A stretch of DNA of 64,000 nucleotides from Prochilodus magdalenae (lineage: Eukaryota > Chordata > Actinopteri > Characiformes > Prochilodontidae). A program made the translations under genes and the position numbers. The stretch spans positions 72,501 through 136,500 of the forward strand of contig JAMWET010006558.1 of NCBI GenBank assembly GCA_024036415.1. The letters run 5' to 3'. Shown here piece by piece: positions 10,101 to 19,540 of this stretch (position 1 is the stretch's first letter; each line of letters opens with the position of its first letter). The notes under the pieces are model-generated. The model was not told the DNA's origin. It saw only the letters and a list, made by a program, of their open reading frames with translations, and searched no databases.

Positions 10101-12408
10101 ACCATTGAATAATAATAATATAATGTGTGCTGTGTTTAATGAAGGACAAACAAGTAACGCCCTCTTTATCCTGACCTGTTCTCTCAGGCTGTGACGTTGA
10201 ACTGCGCCCACAGTTTCTGTCGGCACTGTATCGCCGACTGGCGGAGGCGAAAAGACGAGTGCCCTATCTGCAGACAGGCCATCCTCTCCCAGACTCGCTC
10301 TCTGGTGCTGGACAACTGCATCGACCGCATGGTGGAGAACCTCAGCACAGAGATGAAGGAGAGGAGGCTGGCTCTGATCAGGGAGAGGAAAGGTGAGAGG
10401 TGTGTTCTTCTCATGCCTTCTGTAGCATGTCTCCAATGCTCTGATAAACGGGTGCTGAATGTGTTTTTAGAAGAAGGTCAGTTTTGTACCCCTCCTGTGT
10501 TTGCTGTAAGGTCCCAGCTCAGTTTGTTTACAGCTACCGCTAAGCAGGGTTTGTCCCATGTCTGATCTAGCATCCCTAGCCTATTACCACTGGGGAATCG
10601 ATGTTAGCGTGTGTAGTACAGTAGGCTCATGAGTTTGTGTAATTACGAGCTTTGAACTGCTCACCATGTGCTGTTAGCTCAAACTTCAGCTCACCAAAAT
10701 GTCCTTGGTGGGTCATGCGCCTTCACTCCACTTACGGGAAAATGAGCTTGACTTCATGGTATCACGATTACACAATAAAGTTTTTCACCACTTTCGTTTG
10801 CAGAATTTTCATTCCACCTTAAATGGTACTTGAGCTACATTCTGCGCTTTATCACACCTGATAGTTATTCATCATAATCATTTTAGTTAAGTTCAGTTTT
10901 TTATTGCCCATGGCATCGAAGCTGTTACTGTGGTGGTGAAATTTCAGTCTGATTAATATCTGGGTTCGATCTGAAACTCTGGAAGTGTTTACATACAATG
11001 TTGTGTGGTGTTGTTCTGTTGCTGTTGCTGTTGGCGGTGGTGGCGTTGGTGTTCCTATTGCTGTTGGTGTTGCTATTGCTGTTGGCGTTGCTGTTGGTAT
11101 TGGTGGTGGTGGTGTTGCTGGTGGTGGTTTTGGTGTTTTGTTGGTGTTGGTGGTGGTGGTGGTGTTGATGTTCTGTTGGTGTTGCTATTGCTGTTGGTGG
11201 TGGTGGCGGTGGTGGTGTTGATGTTCTGTTGGTGTTGCTATTGCTGTTGGTGGTGGTGGTGTTGCTGTTGGTGGTGGTGATGGTGTTGGTGTTCTGTTGT
11301 TGCTGTTGGTGGCGGTGGTGGTGTTGCTGTTGCTGTTGGTATTGTTGGTGTTGCTGGTGGTTTTGTTGGTGTTGGTGTTGCTGTTGGTATTGTTGGTGTT
11401 GCTGGTGGGTTTGTTGGTGTTGCTGTTGGTGGTGGTGGTGGTGTTACTGTTGGTATTGGTGGTGGTGGTGGTGGTGTTCTGTTGGTGTCGGTGTTGCTGT
11501 TGGTGTTCTGTTGTTGTTGGTGGTGGTGGTGGTGTTGCTGTTGGTGGTGGTGATGGTGTTGGTGTTCTGTTGTTGCTGTTGGTGGCGGTGTTGCTATTGC
11601 TGTTTCTGACAGTGTTGGTGTTCTGTTGTTGGTGCTGTTAGTGGTGGTGACGGTGGTGGTGTCGGTGTTCTGTTGTTGGTGTTGGTGTAACTGTTGGTGG
11701 TGGTGGTGACGGTGGTGGTGTCGGTGTTCTGTTGTTGTTGGTGTTGGTGTTACTGTTGGTGGTGGTGTTGGTGTTCTGTTGTTGTTGCTGTTGGTTGTGG
11801 TGATGGTGTTGCTGTTGCTGTTGTTGTTGGTGTTGGTGTTACTGTTGGTGGTGGTGTTGGTGTTCTGTTGTTGTTGCTGTTGGTTGTGGTGATGGTGTTG
11901 CTGTTGCTGTTGTTGTTGGTGTTGGTGTTACTGTTGGTGACGGTGTTGGTGTTCTGTTGTTGTTGCTGTTGGTGGTGGTGATGGTGTTGGTGTTGCTGTT
12001 GTTGTTGGTGTTACTGTTGGTGGTGGTGTCGGTGTTCTGTTGTTGGTGTTGGTGTAACTGTTGGTGGTGGTGGTGACGGTGGTGGTGTCGGTGTTCTGTT
12101 GGTGTTGGTGTTGGTGTTACTGTTGGTGGTGGTGTTGGTGTTCTGTTGTGGTGTTTTGGTGGTGTGTTGCGGTGGGTCATGTTGCATTGTGTTTATTACT
12201 GGAGGAATGTTTTCCATGACATGGGCCCTTTAACAGAGGTTGCCTGTCTGTCTCTCTGTCTGTCTGTCTCTCTGTCTGTCTGTCTGCAGGTCAGAGCAAA
12301 GCCCAGTCTGTGGCCGTGATAGTGATCCAGGACAGCAGCAGTGACAGTGACTCGTCGGTCTACTCCTCCACAGAGGGCTACCTGGTCACTTGCAGCAACT
12401 CCAAGTGA
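1515..12408 (+). CDS. rnf8: RNF8, E3 ubiquitin-protein ligase (FHA + coiled coil + RING), 8 coding exons
   Basis: Coding exons read as 1515-1640, 2757-2885, 3888-4565, 7418-7480, 7568-7657, 8405-8512, 10188-10392 and 12290-12408. All have GT donors and AG acceptors, and the reading frame joins to 505 aa, close to human RNF8 (485). An FHA domain spans about residues 20-120 (TIGRG at 44-48, SRNHC at 65-69, NGVW at 88-91), the phosphothreonine-binding core that in this family recognises phospho-MDC1 at DNA breaks. A charged coiled coil lies at about 240-385. A C3HC4 RING has C389, C392, C404, H406, C409, C412, C423 and C426, with the E2-contact isoleucine at 391. Family role: nuclear ligase that starts K63 ubiquitin signalling with UBC13 and recruits RNF168. 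The start is the first ATG, and it leads directly into the conserved WCLKRVG segment. Exon 3 carries a poorly conserved serine/proline linker. Identity is very secure. Exon borders are inferred from splice consensus and remembered family alignment. Confidence 0.95.
3245..3420 (-). repeat. Probable retroelement 3'-end fragment
   Basis: Sits in RNF8 intron 2. A segment reading TTTTATTGTCACATCACATT followed by TTTACACAGGTGTGAA-like sequence recurs at 19125-19170 (ATTGTCACGTCACATTTACACAGGTGTGAAGATGAGTGAAAA). The same arrangement, where AT-rich sequence meets a conserved short core, marks reverse-oriented LINE/SINE tails in fish. The family was not identified. Confidence 0.4.
5085..5135 (-). repeat. 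tRNA-derived SINE body fragment
   Basis: TGTTGAGAGTCTTGCCCAAGGACTC matches the body of the SINE at 22845-22995 and of 40540-40660. It lies in RNF8 intron 3. A matching head segment (GGGTAGTGGCGTTATCCGCTAAGCGACACCAAC) lies apart at 5766-5800, so this copy looks split or rearranged. Apart from this and the GA tract, 4566-7417 holds nothing recognisable. Confidence 0.5.
5745..5806 (-). repeat. tRNA-derived SINE head fragment (box A side)
   Basis: Read on the - strand, this gives a tRNA-like box A region (GCTTAGCGGATAACGCCACTACCC). It corresponds to the head of the better preserved SINE at 22845-22995. It lies in RNF8 intron 3, about 650 bases from the body fragment at 5085-5135. Confidence 0.45.
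6085..6622. repeat. Long GA-rich purine tract (about 540 bp) with a pure (GA)n core
   Basis: Nearly all-purine on the + strand, interrupted by GGATGAGGATTGGTATGG-type spacers at 6021-6050 and 6258-6290. A pure GA run of about 89 bases covers 6533-6621. The spacer copies show that the tract grew partly by duplicating a block of about 240 bases (6020-6085 against 6260-6330, both carrying TGCAGCCCCATCATATATTAATG). Reading frames on both strands here (S/L-rich or R/E-rich) are artefacts of the dinucleotide repeat. Confidence 0.95.
6848..6945. repeat. CACAC(C/A)(T/C)ACA(G/C) short minisatellite
   Basis: Repeating 6-16 base units of ACAGCCACACC type in RNF8 intron 3. Not coding. Confidence 0.7.
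7066..7107. repeat. (ACAG)n microsatellite
   Basis: About ten uninterrupted ACAG units in RNF8 intron 3, some 310 bases upstream of exon 4. Confidence 0.9.
8865..9345 (-). mobile_element. 3' end of an L2/Rex1-type non-LTR retrotransposon
   Basis: Read on the - strand, the sequence encodes the C-terminal region after the reverse transcriptase, with the recognisable order HWLPVTERIHYKILLLTFKA, LAPTYLSALLHPS, LRSSDSGLLAVPRS, SFSVAAPTLWNSLPS and LHLKTYLFSKHS-like. It is followed by the CTATATAAGTGTAAACTATT 3' UTR and a (TTA)n tail (8868-8893 on +). This is a 5'-truncated dead copy inside RNF8 intron 6. The family call comes from remembered protein motifs. Confidence 0.75.
9977..10110. repeat. 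Dispersed fish repeat, copy 2
   Basis: Matches 118-240 over the same GTCAGTGTCACTGCAGTGCT core and the CTGCTCTGTGG segment. It lies in RNF8 intron 6, ending about 80 bases before exon 7. The stretch 9350-9970 before it shows only AT-rich intron sequence with no identified element. Confidence 0.6.
10985..12175. repeat. Cryptic GTT/GGT/GCTGTT repeat tract (about 1.2 kb, almost free of A on +)
   Basis: Imperfect units of GTTGCTGTTGGTGGTGGT and GTGTTCTGTTGTTG in RNF8 intron 7. Because the + strand nearly lacks A (so the - strand nearly lacks T), stop codons are rare in all six frames. This explains long V/L/C/W/G-rich + frames and T/P/H/N-rich - frames that are not genes. A higher-order unit of about 120-150 bases recurs, with VLVFCC-type translation, at 11284, 11560, 11620, 11850 and 11950. 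Confidence 0.95.
12241..12288 (+). repeat. (CTGT)/(CTCTCTGT) microsatellite forming the last RNF8 polypyrimidine tract
   Basis: The repeat TGTCTGTCTCTCTGTC runs straight into the CTGCAG acceptor of RNF8 exon 8 at 12289/12290. No other pyrimidine tract lies close by, so the microsatellite itself seems to serve as the 3' splice-site tract. Confidence 0.85.
12290..12408 (+). CDS. rnf8: RNF8 last coding exon: acidic serine-rich tail with a SUMO-interaction-like motif
   Basis: This exon encodes residues 467-505, which follow the conserved LALIRERK end of the RING-adjacent helix. Human RNF8 stops a few residues after that helix, so most of these 39 residues have no human counterpart. Residues 474-489 read VAVIVIQDSSSDSDSS: a short run of alternating V/I followed directly by an acidic, CK2-type serine cluster. 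That is the layout of a phospho-regulated SUMO-interacting motif. The exon joins exon 7 in phase 1 (a split glycine codon) and ends in TGA at 12406-12408. The frame and splice are seen directly; SUMO binding is inference. Confidence 0.85.
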
Positions 12409-12571
12409 CTCCTCTTGTTCAGGATGTGATTAAAAGCAATTACAGTGTTATAGGGAGAACAAACTGACAGATACAGATTTGAAATGTTGATGTTTTTTTT
12501 GTTTGTTTGTTTTGTTTTTTATTTACTTGTTTGTAGATCATTGTATAATATTGGGTTCCTTTTGCTGTATA

Positions 12572-12577
12572 AATAAA
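12572..12577 (+). terminator. Canonical polyadenylation signal of RNF8
   Basis: AATAAA lies 164 bases after the RNF8 stop codon, in a T-rich 3' UTR and followed by a GT/T-rich stretch (about 12580-12597) that fits a downstream cleavage element. The short 3' UTR is an inference from this signal. Confidence 0.7.
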
Positions 12578-13027
12578 GCAGGCTTATTTGTTTTTGCACT
12601 CAGCTGTTACTGCGGTCGATAAGTAGTGAATGAATCTGATGTGCAGAAGCATGTTCTCAATGTCCACCCAGCGTTTGCGTTTGTGAAATGAAGGATGTTA
12701 ATGGTGAGTTTGACACTCTGAGAAAGCTTTACGCTAGATGTTTGAACATTGCTGTGATCAGACCTTTGTATGGGAGCAGCTGAAGGCCTCACTCAGCAGA
12801 AAGTGGCAGGATGTAGTTTTATAATGATACACTATGTACAGCCATGTACGTGTAATCGTGTTCCAGTGAATACTGTGTGTCCTGGTCAGAACACTAGGGG
12901 GCAGCAGTGTACTGGTTTATCTTATTGGCCGCACATGTGAATCAGACGTGATGTTCCCATTGTAGTTTATAGGCCGTGCTGTGAACCCGTCTCACGCTGA
13001 AATGTAAAGACCTCACTGGAGTAAGAT

Positions 13028-13475
13028 GGGACACTAACTGGCCACTTTATTGGAAACACCTACCTTGTTCTTTCACTAACTGGCCATTTCATGGGAAACA
13101 ACTACCAGGTTCCTCCACAAACTGGCCACTTTATTAGAAACACTCACCTGCTTCTTTCATTATCTGACCATTTTATTGGAAACGACTACTTGGTGTCCCC
13201 ACTAACTGGCCACTTTATTGGAAACACCTGCCTTGGTCTTCCACTATCTGGCCACTGTACTGGAAATTGTACCTACCTTATATGGCCGTTTTATTAGAAA
13301 CACTCACCTTTAACTTACACAAACTGGCCAGTTTATTAGAAACCCCTTCCTTGTACTTCTACTAACTGGCCAGTTTATTAGAAACCCCTCCCTTGCACTA
13401 CCGCCAACTGGCCACTTTATTAGAAAGGACTACTTTGTACTTCCAATAAATGGCCAATTTATTGGAAACCACAGG
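13028..13475. repeat. Minisatellite with a unit of about 40 bp, ACTGGCCACTTTATTGGAAAC
   Basis: About eleven units built on CTAACTGGCCACTTTATTGG AAACACC, with a more variable linker. It lies downstream of RNF8. The intergenic stretch 12580-13027 before it has no recognisable feature. A further isolated unit-like trace appears at 13590-13605 (AAAGTGGCCAGTAAG, inverted). Confidence 0.85.
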
Positions 13476-13959
13476 CTGCTGTTGGCCGGATGTTATATGG
13501 GTGTTGGTTAATGTCAGCACAGCTGCGAAACCAACATGGCGGTTGGAGCTCCGAACATAAGTAGTAAGGTGGAGCTACACGGGAGGGGTTTCTGATAAAG
13601 TGGCCAGTAAGATGCTACACTGCTTTTAAAACCATGTCCTCTGCTTTTGTTGAGGTGGTTGGTAACCCAGAGTCTGGCACTCCTGTGTGTGGCTTGCTGT
13701 ATGATCGATGAGGCTGCAGATGTGGGCTGAGTGCAGCTGTGGGTTGTTAGCGTTGTGATTCAGCCCGCTGGGCCTCTGCACGGAGAGTGCGTCTCACCGC
13801 CAGCATCCAGAACCATCCGTGCTGTGGAGGGACCTCTGACATGCCAGTCCATTAGCGGAACGGTGCACAGGGAAGCGTGTGCGTGTCAGCTGCTGTTTCA
13901 GCAGGGAGACGGTGACGGGCCGCCCGGGGCCACCGCCCGCCACAGCCAGGACACTCGGC

Positions 13960-14185
13960 CCTGATGTGTCATGAATAGAACAGTGTCAGCGACATCCCTC
14001 CCCCCCACCCCCTCCTCCACCCAGCACCTACCTCTTAACTCCTTCAAACTCCTGCTGCCTTATCGCATTCAGTCTGTAATTAGGGTCCCTTCCACACACG
14101 TACATCGACCCGGCCCTCGTCTGAGGAAGGGCCGCTAATTATGTAATCAAACCGTGAGAAAAGCGAGGTAATATCTGGGACGGTT
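13960..14185. promoter_or_regulatory. Candidate conserved non-coding block with paired TAATTA-type sites
   Basis: Non-repetitive sequence containing TCTGTAATTAGGGTCC (about 14070-14085) and GGGCCGCTAATTATGTAATCAAA (about 14126-14148), which are homeodomain-type cores. It stands between repeat fields downstream of RNF8. Motif presence is direct; regulatory function is only a guess, because conservation could not be tested. Confidence 0.25.
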
Positions 14186-14424
14186 ATGTCATGTCCTTCA
14201 ACCACAGGCTGCAGTCCTGCTAGGGCAAAGTCTTAAAGGGGAATTCCACAGAGCTTTCAAACTTCCTGCCTAAGATGTAACTAAAGTCACTTAAAGTGGT
14301 TTGATGTGAAATACACGGTCCTAGAGAAACATTCTGCCCCAGATGTCCACCTCCCTCAGAGAAGGTTATTACATGACTTATATATTATTGGTTATGAGTG
14401 CACTGGCTGATTTTTTAACCTCAC

Positions 14425-14826
14425 CAGGATCAATAACTGATGATAAGTTTAGACTGATATGATCAATATTTATTGAGCTACACATACAGAAGTCTGTCTC
14501 TCAGTATGGCAGCGTCGGGCCGCCGTGTTCGCTAACCCAACACGCCAGACGTCTCGGTATGGAGCTGTAGAGGTTCCTAATGGAGTCCTGTGATAATCCA
14601 TCCCATGCACCTTGAACATCCTCACACAGTTCCTGCAGATGGTGCGGTAGGGGTGGAGGTGGAGGGACACCAGGCCTTCTGGACGTGTGACAACAAACGG
14701 TTCATCTTGGTGCTGACCACGGTGCCTCCACACACGGATTCGTTGGGCGTCTCCACCAGGACTAAAGCGGGACTCGTCACTGAAGATGACCCGCTGCCAT
14801 TCTGAGTCACTCCATGACAGTCTGGT
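14425..14826 (-). mobile_element. Tc1/mariner-like element fragment (family A)
   Basis: Read on -, the transposase core SEWQRVIFSDESRFSLG leads into VWRHRGQHQDE and RPEGLVSLHLHPYRTI, then an internal break and an AATAAATATTGATCATATCA 3' end. SDES carries the first catalytic Asp of the DDE/D triad. The later catalytic region is missing and the frame is broken. Close copies lie at 53270-53840 and 48725-49225; this one ends abruptly after GTACCAGACTGTCATGG (5' truncated at about 14826). Confidence 0.75.
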
Positions 14827-14929
14827 ACGGTTTCTTACATGGGCCCTCTGGTTTTACAGCACAGTGATACATTTTGACCATCAGTGTTGGTCAGTGTTGG
14901 ACGGTTCACCTTAGCAACTGCTTGGGATT

Positions 14930-15530
14930 ACACAGTAATGACTGTCCAATGCCTAGGGAACCACCCAGGATACGCTAGCAATGGCCTAGAGGTGCCTTAG
15001 CAACCACCTGAGATACCATAGCAATGGCCTTGCATCAATTCAACAATCGCTATGGATACTGTAACAATAGCCTAGCAAAACCATAGCAACGATCAGGGAT
15101 ACCATAGATCAGGGAAAACATAGCATCATTTCAGCAATAACCAAGGATACTGTAACAATGACCTAGCTATACCATAGCAATGGCCTAGCATCACTCCTAG
15201 CAACCATCAGGGAAAATGAAACAATAGCCTAGCAATACCTTAGCAGCCACCTAGGTACGATACTATAGCAATGGCCTAGCAAAACCCTTAGCAACCACCA
15301 GGGAATTCGAAAAAGTAACCTAGTAACACCTGAGCAACTGCCTAGGTACGATACTATAGCAATGGCCTAGCATCACTCCTAGCAACCATCAGGAAAACTG
15401 AAACAATAGCCTAGCAACCACCTAGGTAGAATAGTATACCAATGGCCTAGCAATGCCTTAGCAACCGTCAGGGATGCTGTAATGATGGCCTAGTAACACC
15501 TTAGCAACCACCAGGGATACTGTAACAGTG
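14930..15530. repeat. Degenerate tandem field of CCTAGCAACACCTTAGCAACCACC units
   Basis: Units of about 30-45 bases, typically TAGCAACCACC + ATACCATAGCAATGGCC. The same family fills 16245-17300, 18235-18630, 57790-58400 and 59745-60050. Not coding. Confidence 0.85.
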
Positions 15531-15599
15531 CTGTTCCCTGCGTTACGGGCTGCCTGGGCTTACAGCACAGTGCTACGTAGTGACCCACAGTGTTCTGTT

Positions 15600-16240
15600 C
15601 TAGACTCCTCTATCTGGAGAAGGTGCAGAGATTGTTCTTTCACACAGGCCCTTTAATTTTGTATATTGTATGCAAATGAGCTTCCTCCATGGTTTTAGGA
15701 GGGTAAAAATACCCTGACAGGATCAAAGGCTCTGCGCCTTTGTGGTGATTCAGGTGATTTCACACCCAGCAGTCACGCCAAAGCCCTGCGCTTCATGTGC
15801 GGCTTTGTTTTAAATGAGAGCTGGTTCCGCGCCTTTGTAGTTGAGGTTCCTTTTTGAGAAGTGCGAGACTCTCAGAAGCACGGCGTCCTGTAACAGCCTT
15901 CCGTTCTCACACTTCTGCAAACATTCCCGAGTCTGATTTCTCACTGATGATGCGCTGCTGTTACCATGCCTGCTCCAGTGCGCTACAGTGCAGTTTGCCA
16001 TGACCCTCATTTTACACTCCGCCCCAGATTCAATTCAGAGACAGAAATAGTGCTGGGCGCGTGTCACTGACGGAGACCCCTCAGACCGGGGTCCGTCCTT
16101 AAATTAGCATCTCTTTCATCACTGTTTACTCAGGAATATGATTCAGTAATGAACCACCGTGTCTCTGCAGACCTGTGTTCACACTGAACACACATGTGCT
16201 CTGACAGACAGGCTGAATTTCTTTGATTAAAATGTGTCAT
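15600..16240. other. Unique-looking intergenic spacer between two AGCAAC fields
   Basis: Contains a TGCAAATGAG octamer-like site (about 15672-15681) and a 3-fold CTGCGCCTTTGTGG / CCGCGCCTTTGTAG-type repeat (15733-15746, 15787-15800, 15827-15840). No gene is seen. Function unknown. Confidence 0.3.
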
Positions 16241-16244
16241 GAAT

Positions 16245-17300
16245 ACCTGGGTTACCATAGCAACAAACCACCTTAGCCACCACCAGGAATACTGTAATAA
16301 TGGTCTAGCAACACGTTAGCAACCACCTAGGAACCACGTAGGACATAGTGGCCTAGCGACACTTTAGTGACCACCAGGGATACCATGACAGCAGTCTAGC
16401 ATCACCTTAGGAGCTACCTGGGATAGCACAGTAATAGCTGTCCAATGCCTAGGTAGCCACCTGGCATACCATAGCAATGCCTAGCATCACTTCAGCAATC
16501 ACCATGGATACTAACAGTGGCATAGTAATACCATAGCAGCCACCAGGGACACCAAAGCAATGGCCTAGCATCACCCTTAACAACCATCAGGGAAATTGAA
16601 ACAATGGCCTAGCAACACCTTAGCAACCACCTGAGATACTATAGCAATGGCCTAGCATCACCCTTAGCAACCACAAGGAAAACTGAAAGAATAGCCTAGC
16701 AACACTTTGGCAGCCACCCAGTTAGGATACTATAGCAATGGCCTAGCAACACCTTAGCAACCATTAGGGATTGTGTAATGATGGCCTAGCAACGTCTTAG
16801 CAACCACATAGGATAATATACCACCTTAGAAACCACCTGAGATACCATGATGACATTCTAGCATCATCTTTGCAACAGCTTGGGAAAACACAGAAATAGC
16901 CTAGGCAACCACCTGAGATAGCAATTGACCAGCAACACCTTAGCAACCACTTAGGATGTAAACAACTAGACTAGCACAGCAATAGCTATTTAACACCTTA
17001 GCAACCATTTGAGATACCATAGCAATGGACCAGCAACACCCTAGTAATCAGTTGGGTACCATAATAATGACCTAGCATTAGCAAATTGTCAAGGATACTG
17101 TGACAACACCTTAGCAACCACCTAGGATATCATAGCAATGGCCTAGCAACAACTTAGCAACCACCAGGATACCATAGCAATGGCCTAGCAACAACTTAGC
17201 AACCACCTAGGATACCATAGCAATGGTCTAGCAACAACTTAGCAACCATATAGGGTATCATACTACCAGTCTAGTAACACCATAGCAACCATCTTTACAC
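16245..17300. repeat. Degenerate AGCAACCACC tandem field, second block
   Basis: The largest block of the family, about 1.05 kb. Its most homogeneous part is 17100-17240, where CATAGCAATGGCCTAGCAAC AACTTAGCAACCACC repeats with few changes, suggesting recent local amplification. 17300-18230 beyond it holds no recognised feature. Confidence 0.85.
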
Positions 17301-18089
17301 CCAGACTTTCCCTCCGATAGGTGCGAGAGTCAGAGATGGTGGAGGGAAGATAGCAGTATATGTGGAAATGCATTCGCTTTTGTGACATCACAAAAAGTAG
17401 ATGTCAGAGTCACTTTAAGGGCCAAAGACACCTGCATACAGGTACAGCACAACACGTGAAGGAAGAGAGGGCCACGAGGCTTACCGTAGAGCTGGCTGGT
17501 GAGACTGATCTTCAGCTCAACCCGAAGCCTTCCACGTTCCTTGCGCGCAGCATGTGTGGGTTAATGCTGGAGGTGCATACGGAGCTACTGTTACGGTGAT
17601 GGTGTTAGTTTACTCCTAAAGAGCGGAGGTGTGAGTTCTCCTCGCTGAAGTGAGACTGAAGTGTTTATTGAAGCCTGTTTTCACAGCTGAAGCCGTGAGG
17701 GGCTGAGAATATGAGCTGCAGTGGTGTTTTTCATGTCCATGTACCCAGAGAACCGTCTCCATGTGTTTCACACGTTCGCTCTGATCTCTGTGTGATGGAG
17801 TGGAAGTTGCTGATGTCCCAGGTTGCTGTCACGTTCTCCCGCAGGAGGACGGGCGAGTCCTGGTTCCTCTCTGTGTTTTTCTCGGTGCTGTCTCTCTAGG
17901 TGATGCTCATTAGCAGGCTCATTTCTGGACGTTCTAGTGAATTAAAACTGATCAGCGATTTTATTATAGTGGTAAAGTAGCTTTACAGTAATCAGGGATG
18001 GGTCACATGACTCTGGAGCAAAAGACAGGAAGGCAAACCATTGGCTACCTGCCCTTAAATGATCTAACCTGGGGGAGCACCTTCAACAT

Positions 18090-18770
18090 GACCGATTAGA
18101 GGTTCGAGTACGCCGTCGGAGCAGCAGAGCTACTTCCTCCTCTCATGTTGGACTGATGCCACTCCTACAGCACTACAGTGACTCACTATCACCTCTACAG
18201 GAACTAAGCGGTATTACGAGACAGGATAGGCCAGGGCTAGCTGGCAACCATTAGGAATACTGTAGTAATGGCTTAGCAACACCTTAGCAATAATTACCTT
18301 AGGATAACACACCCCCTTAGTAACCACCTGAGACACTGTGATGATGTTCTAACGTCACCTTTGCTACAACTTGGGATAACACAGCAATAGCTGTCAAATG
18401 GCTAGGTGCCGCAGACAACATACCAATGGCCTAGCAACCACCTGGGATACCATAGCAACAGCCTAGCATCACTTCAGCAACCACCAGGGAAATTGTAACA
18501 ATGGCCTAGCAACACATTACTAACCACTTGGAATGCTTTAGCAATGGCCTGGCATCACATTACCAGTTGTCATGGATACTGTAACAATGGTCTTGCAACA
18601 CCTTAGCAACCACCTGGCAACATGATTGATAAGAGGTGGGAATATGCCATCGGGGCAGCAGCGCTATATCCTCATCCTCTCTTGTTGGACTGATTCCACT
18701 CCTACAGCACTACAGTGACTCACTATCACCTCTACAGGTACACAGTGGTATTACAAGACAGGACGTGCCG
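18090..18770. repeat. Duplicated segment flanking an AGCAAC block
   Basis: CTCTTGTTGGACTGATTCCACTCCTACAGCACTACAGTGACTCACTATCACCTCTACAGG occurs at 18145-18200 and 18683-18738, each followed by ACAGGA(T/C)(A/G)GGCC(A/G)GGGCTAGCTGG-like sequence (18220-18243, 18758-18782). An AGCAACACC repeat block (18235-18630) lies between. This is a direct duplication about 538 bases apart. Confidence 0.7.
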
Positions 18771-19179
18771 AGGCTAGCTGGTTAGCATGCTAACTTCATT
18801 TGAGATCTCTGCTAACGCCATACATAAACGTCTTTGACACACTGTCATAACTTATATTCTTTCGCACTCTAATGATAATTTTAATGTTTACAAAAATTTT
18901 GCATATTGCTCCTTTAAACAAGCCAATTTTCTTACTTTAAGACAGACATATGTAAATGAGCTTTGCTCTGATTGGCTGTCCAGCATTGTGGCCTCATCAA
19001 AACACACTCCACACACTGAAGCACACCCTATCTTATCTTATATTAATGATAATATTAAATCTAATATTCCTTATTTGGATTATTGTTGTATATGTTACAC
19101 AAATGTTATATAAAATCCAAACAAATCACAATTATTGTCACGTCACATTTACACAGGTGTGAAGATGAGTGAAAATATT

Positions 19180-19370
19180 GGTTCTACACAGAACCAAATT
19201 TGTGTTCTCTATCAATCTAAAGAACCATTTAAACATGCAAAGAGTTCTATATAGAACCCATGGTTCTGAATAGAACCATTATCTTAGCTGACTCTTAATA
19301 ATTAGCTACTATATGCGGTTCTAGTGTGTTTAGCCTTTAGAACCTTTGAAGAACCTCTTGAGGAACCATG
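19180..19370. repeat. GGTTCTATATAGAACC dispersed repeat, short copy
   Basis: Inverted GGTTCTACACAGAACC-type units and AAGAACCATTT segments. The family recurs at 31190-31560, 37230-37600, 56495-56600 and 63180-64000. Confidence 0.6.
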
Positions 19371-19439
19371 TCTGCACTGTCCTAACTGTTAGAACTGAAC
19401 TGCAGTGGGTTTGGATTTGTTTCCCCACCCGTATTCCGG

Positions 19440-19540
19440 AAAGTCCCGCCTCCACTGGGACTACTAGCCAATCGCAGCGCAGCGCGTGCATATTACCATG
19501 ACGACCTGAGACTCTACGGCGGTGAGGAACTGGAGGTAAT
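19440..19540 (+). promoter_or_regulatory. Probable TCTE1 promoter / non-coding first exon with RFX X-box-like site
   Basis: A short GC-rich island in an AT-rich setting. It contains CCAATC (19468-19473) and, read on the - strand, GTCGTCATGGTAAT (19505-19492), which fits 12 of 14 positions of the RFX X-box consensus GTNRCC-N2-RGYAAC. A good donor TGGAG|GTAATG follows (GT at 19536-19537). A CTACACAG acceptor at about 22514-22521 would join it to the TCTE1 start exon. TCTE1 is an axonemal protein, and RFX sites drive many such genes. The promoter assignment is inference; the motif is seen. Confidence 0.45.

Noticed and set aside
10191..10565. RNF8 exon 7 reading past its donor as a 124-residue RING protein
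   Set aside because: A GT donor at 10393 and the in-frame exon 8 show that the extra residues are intron sequence.
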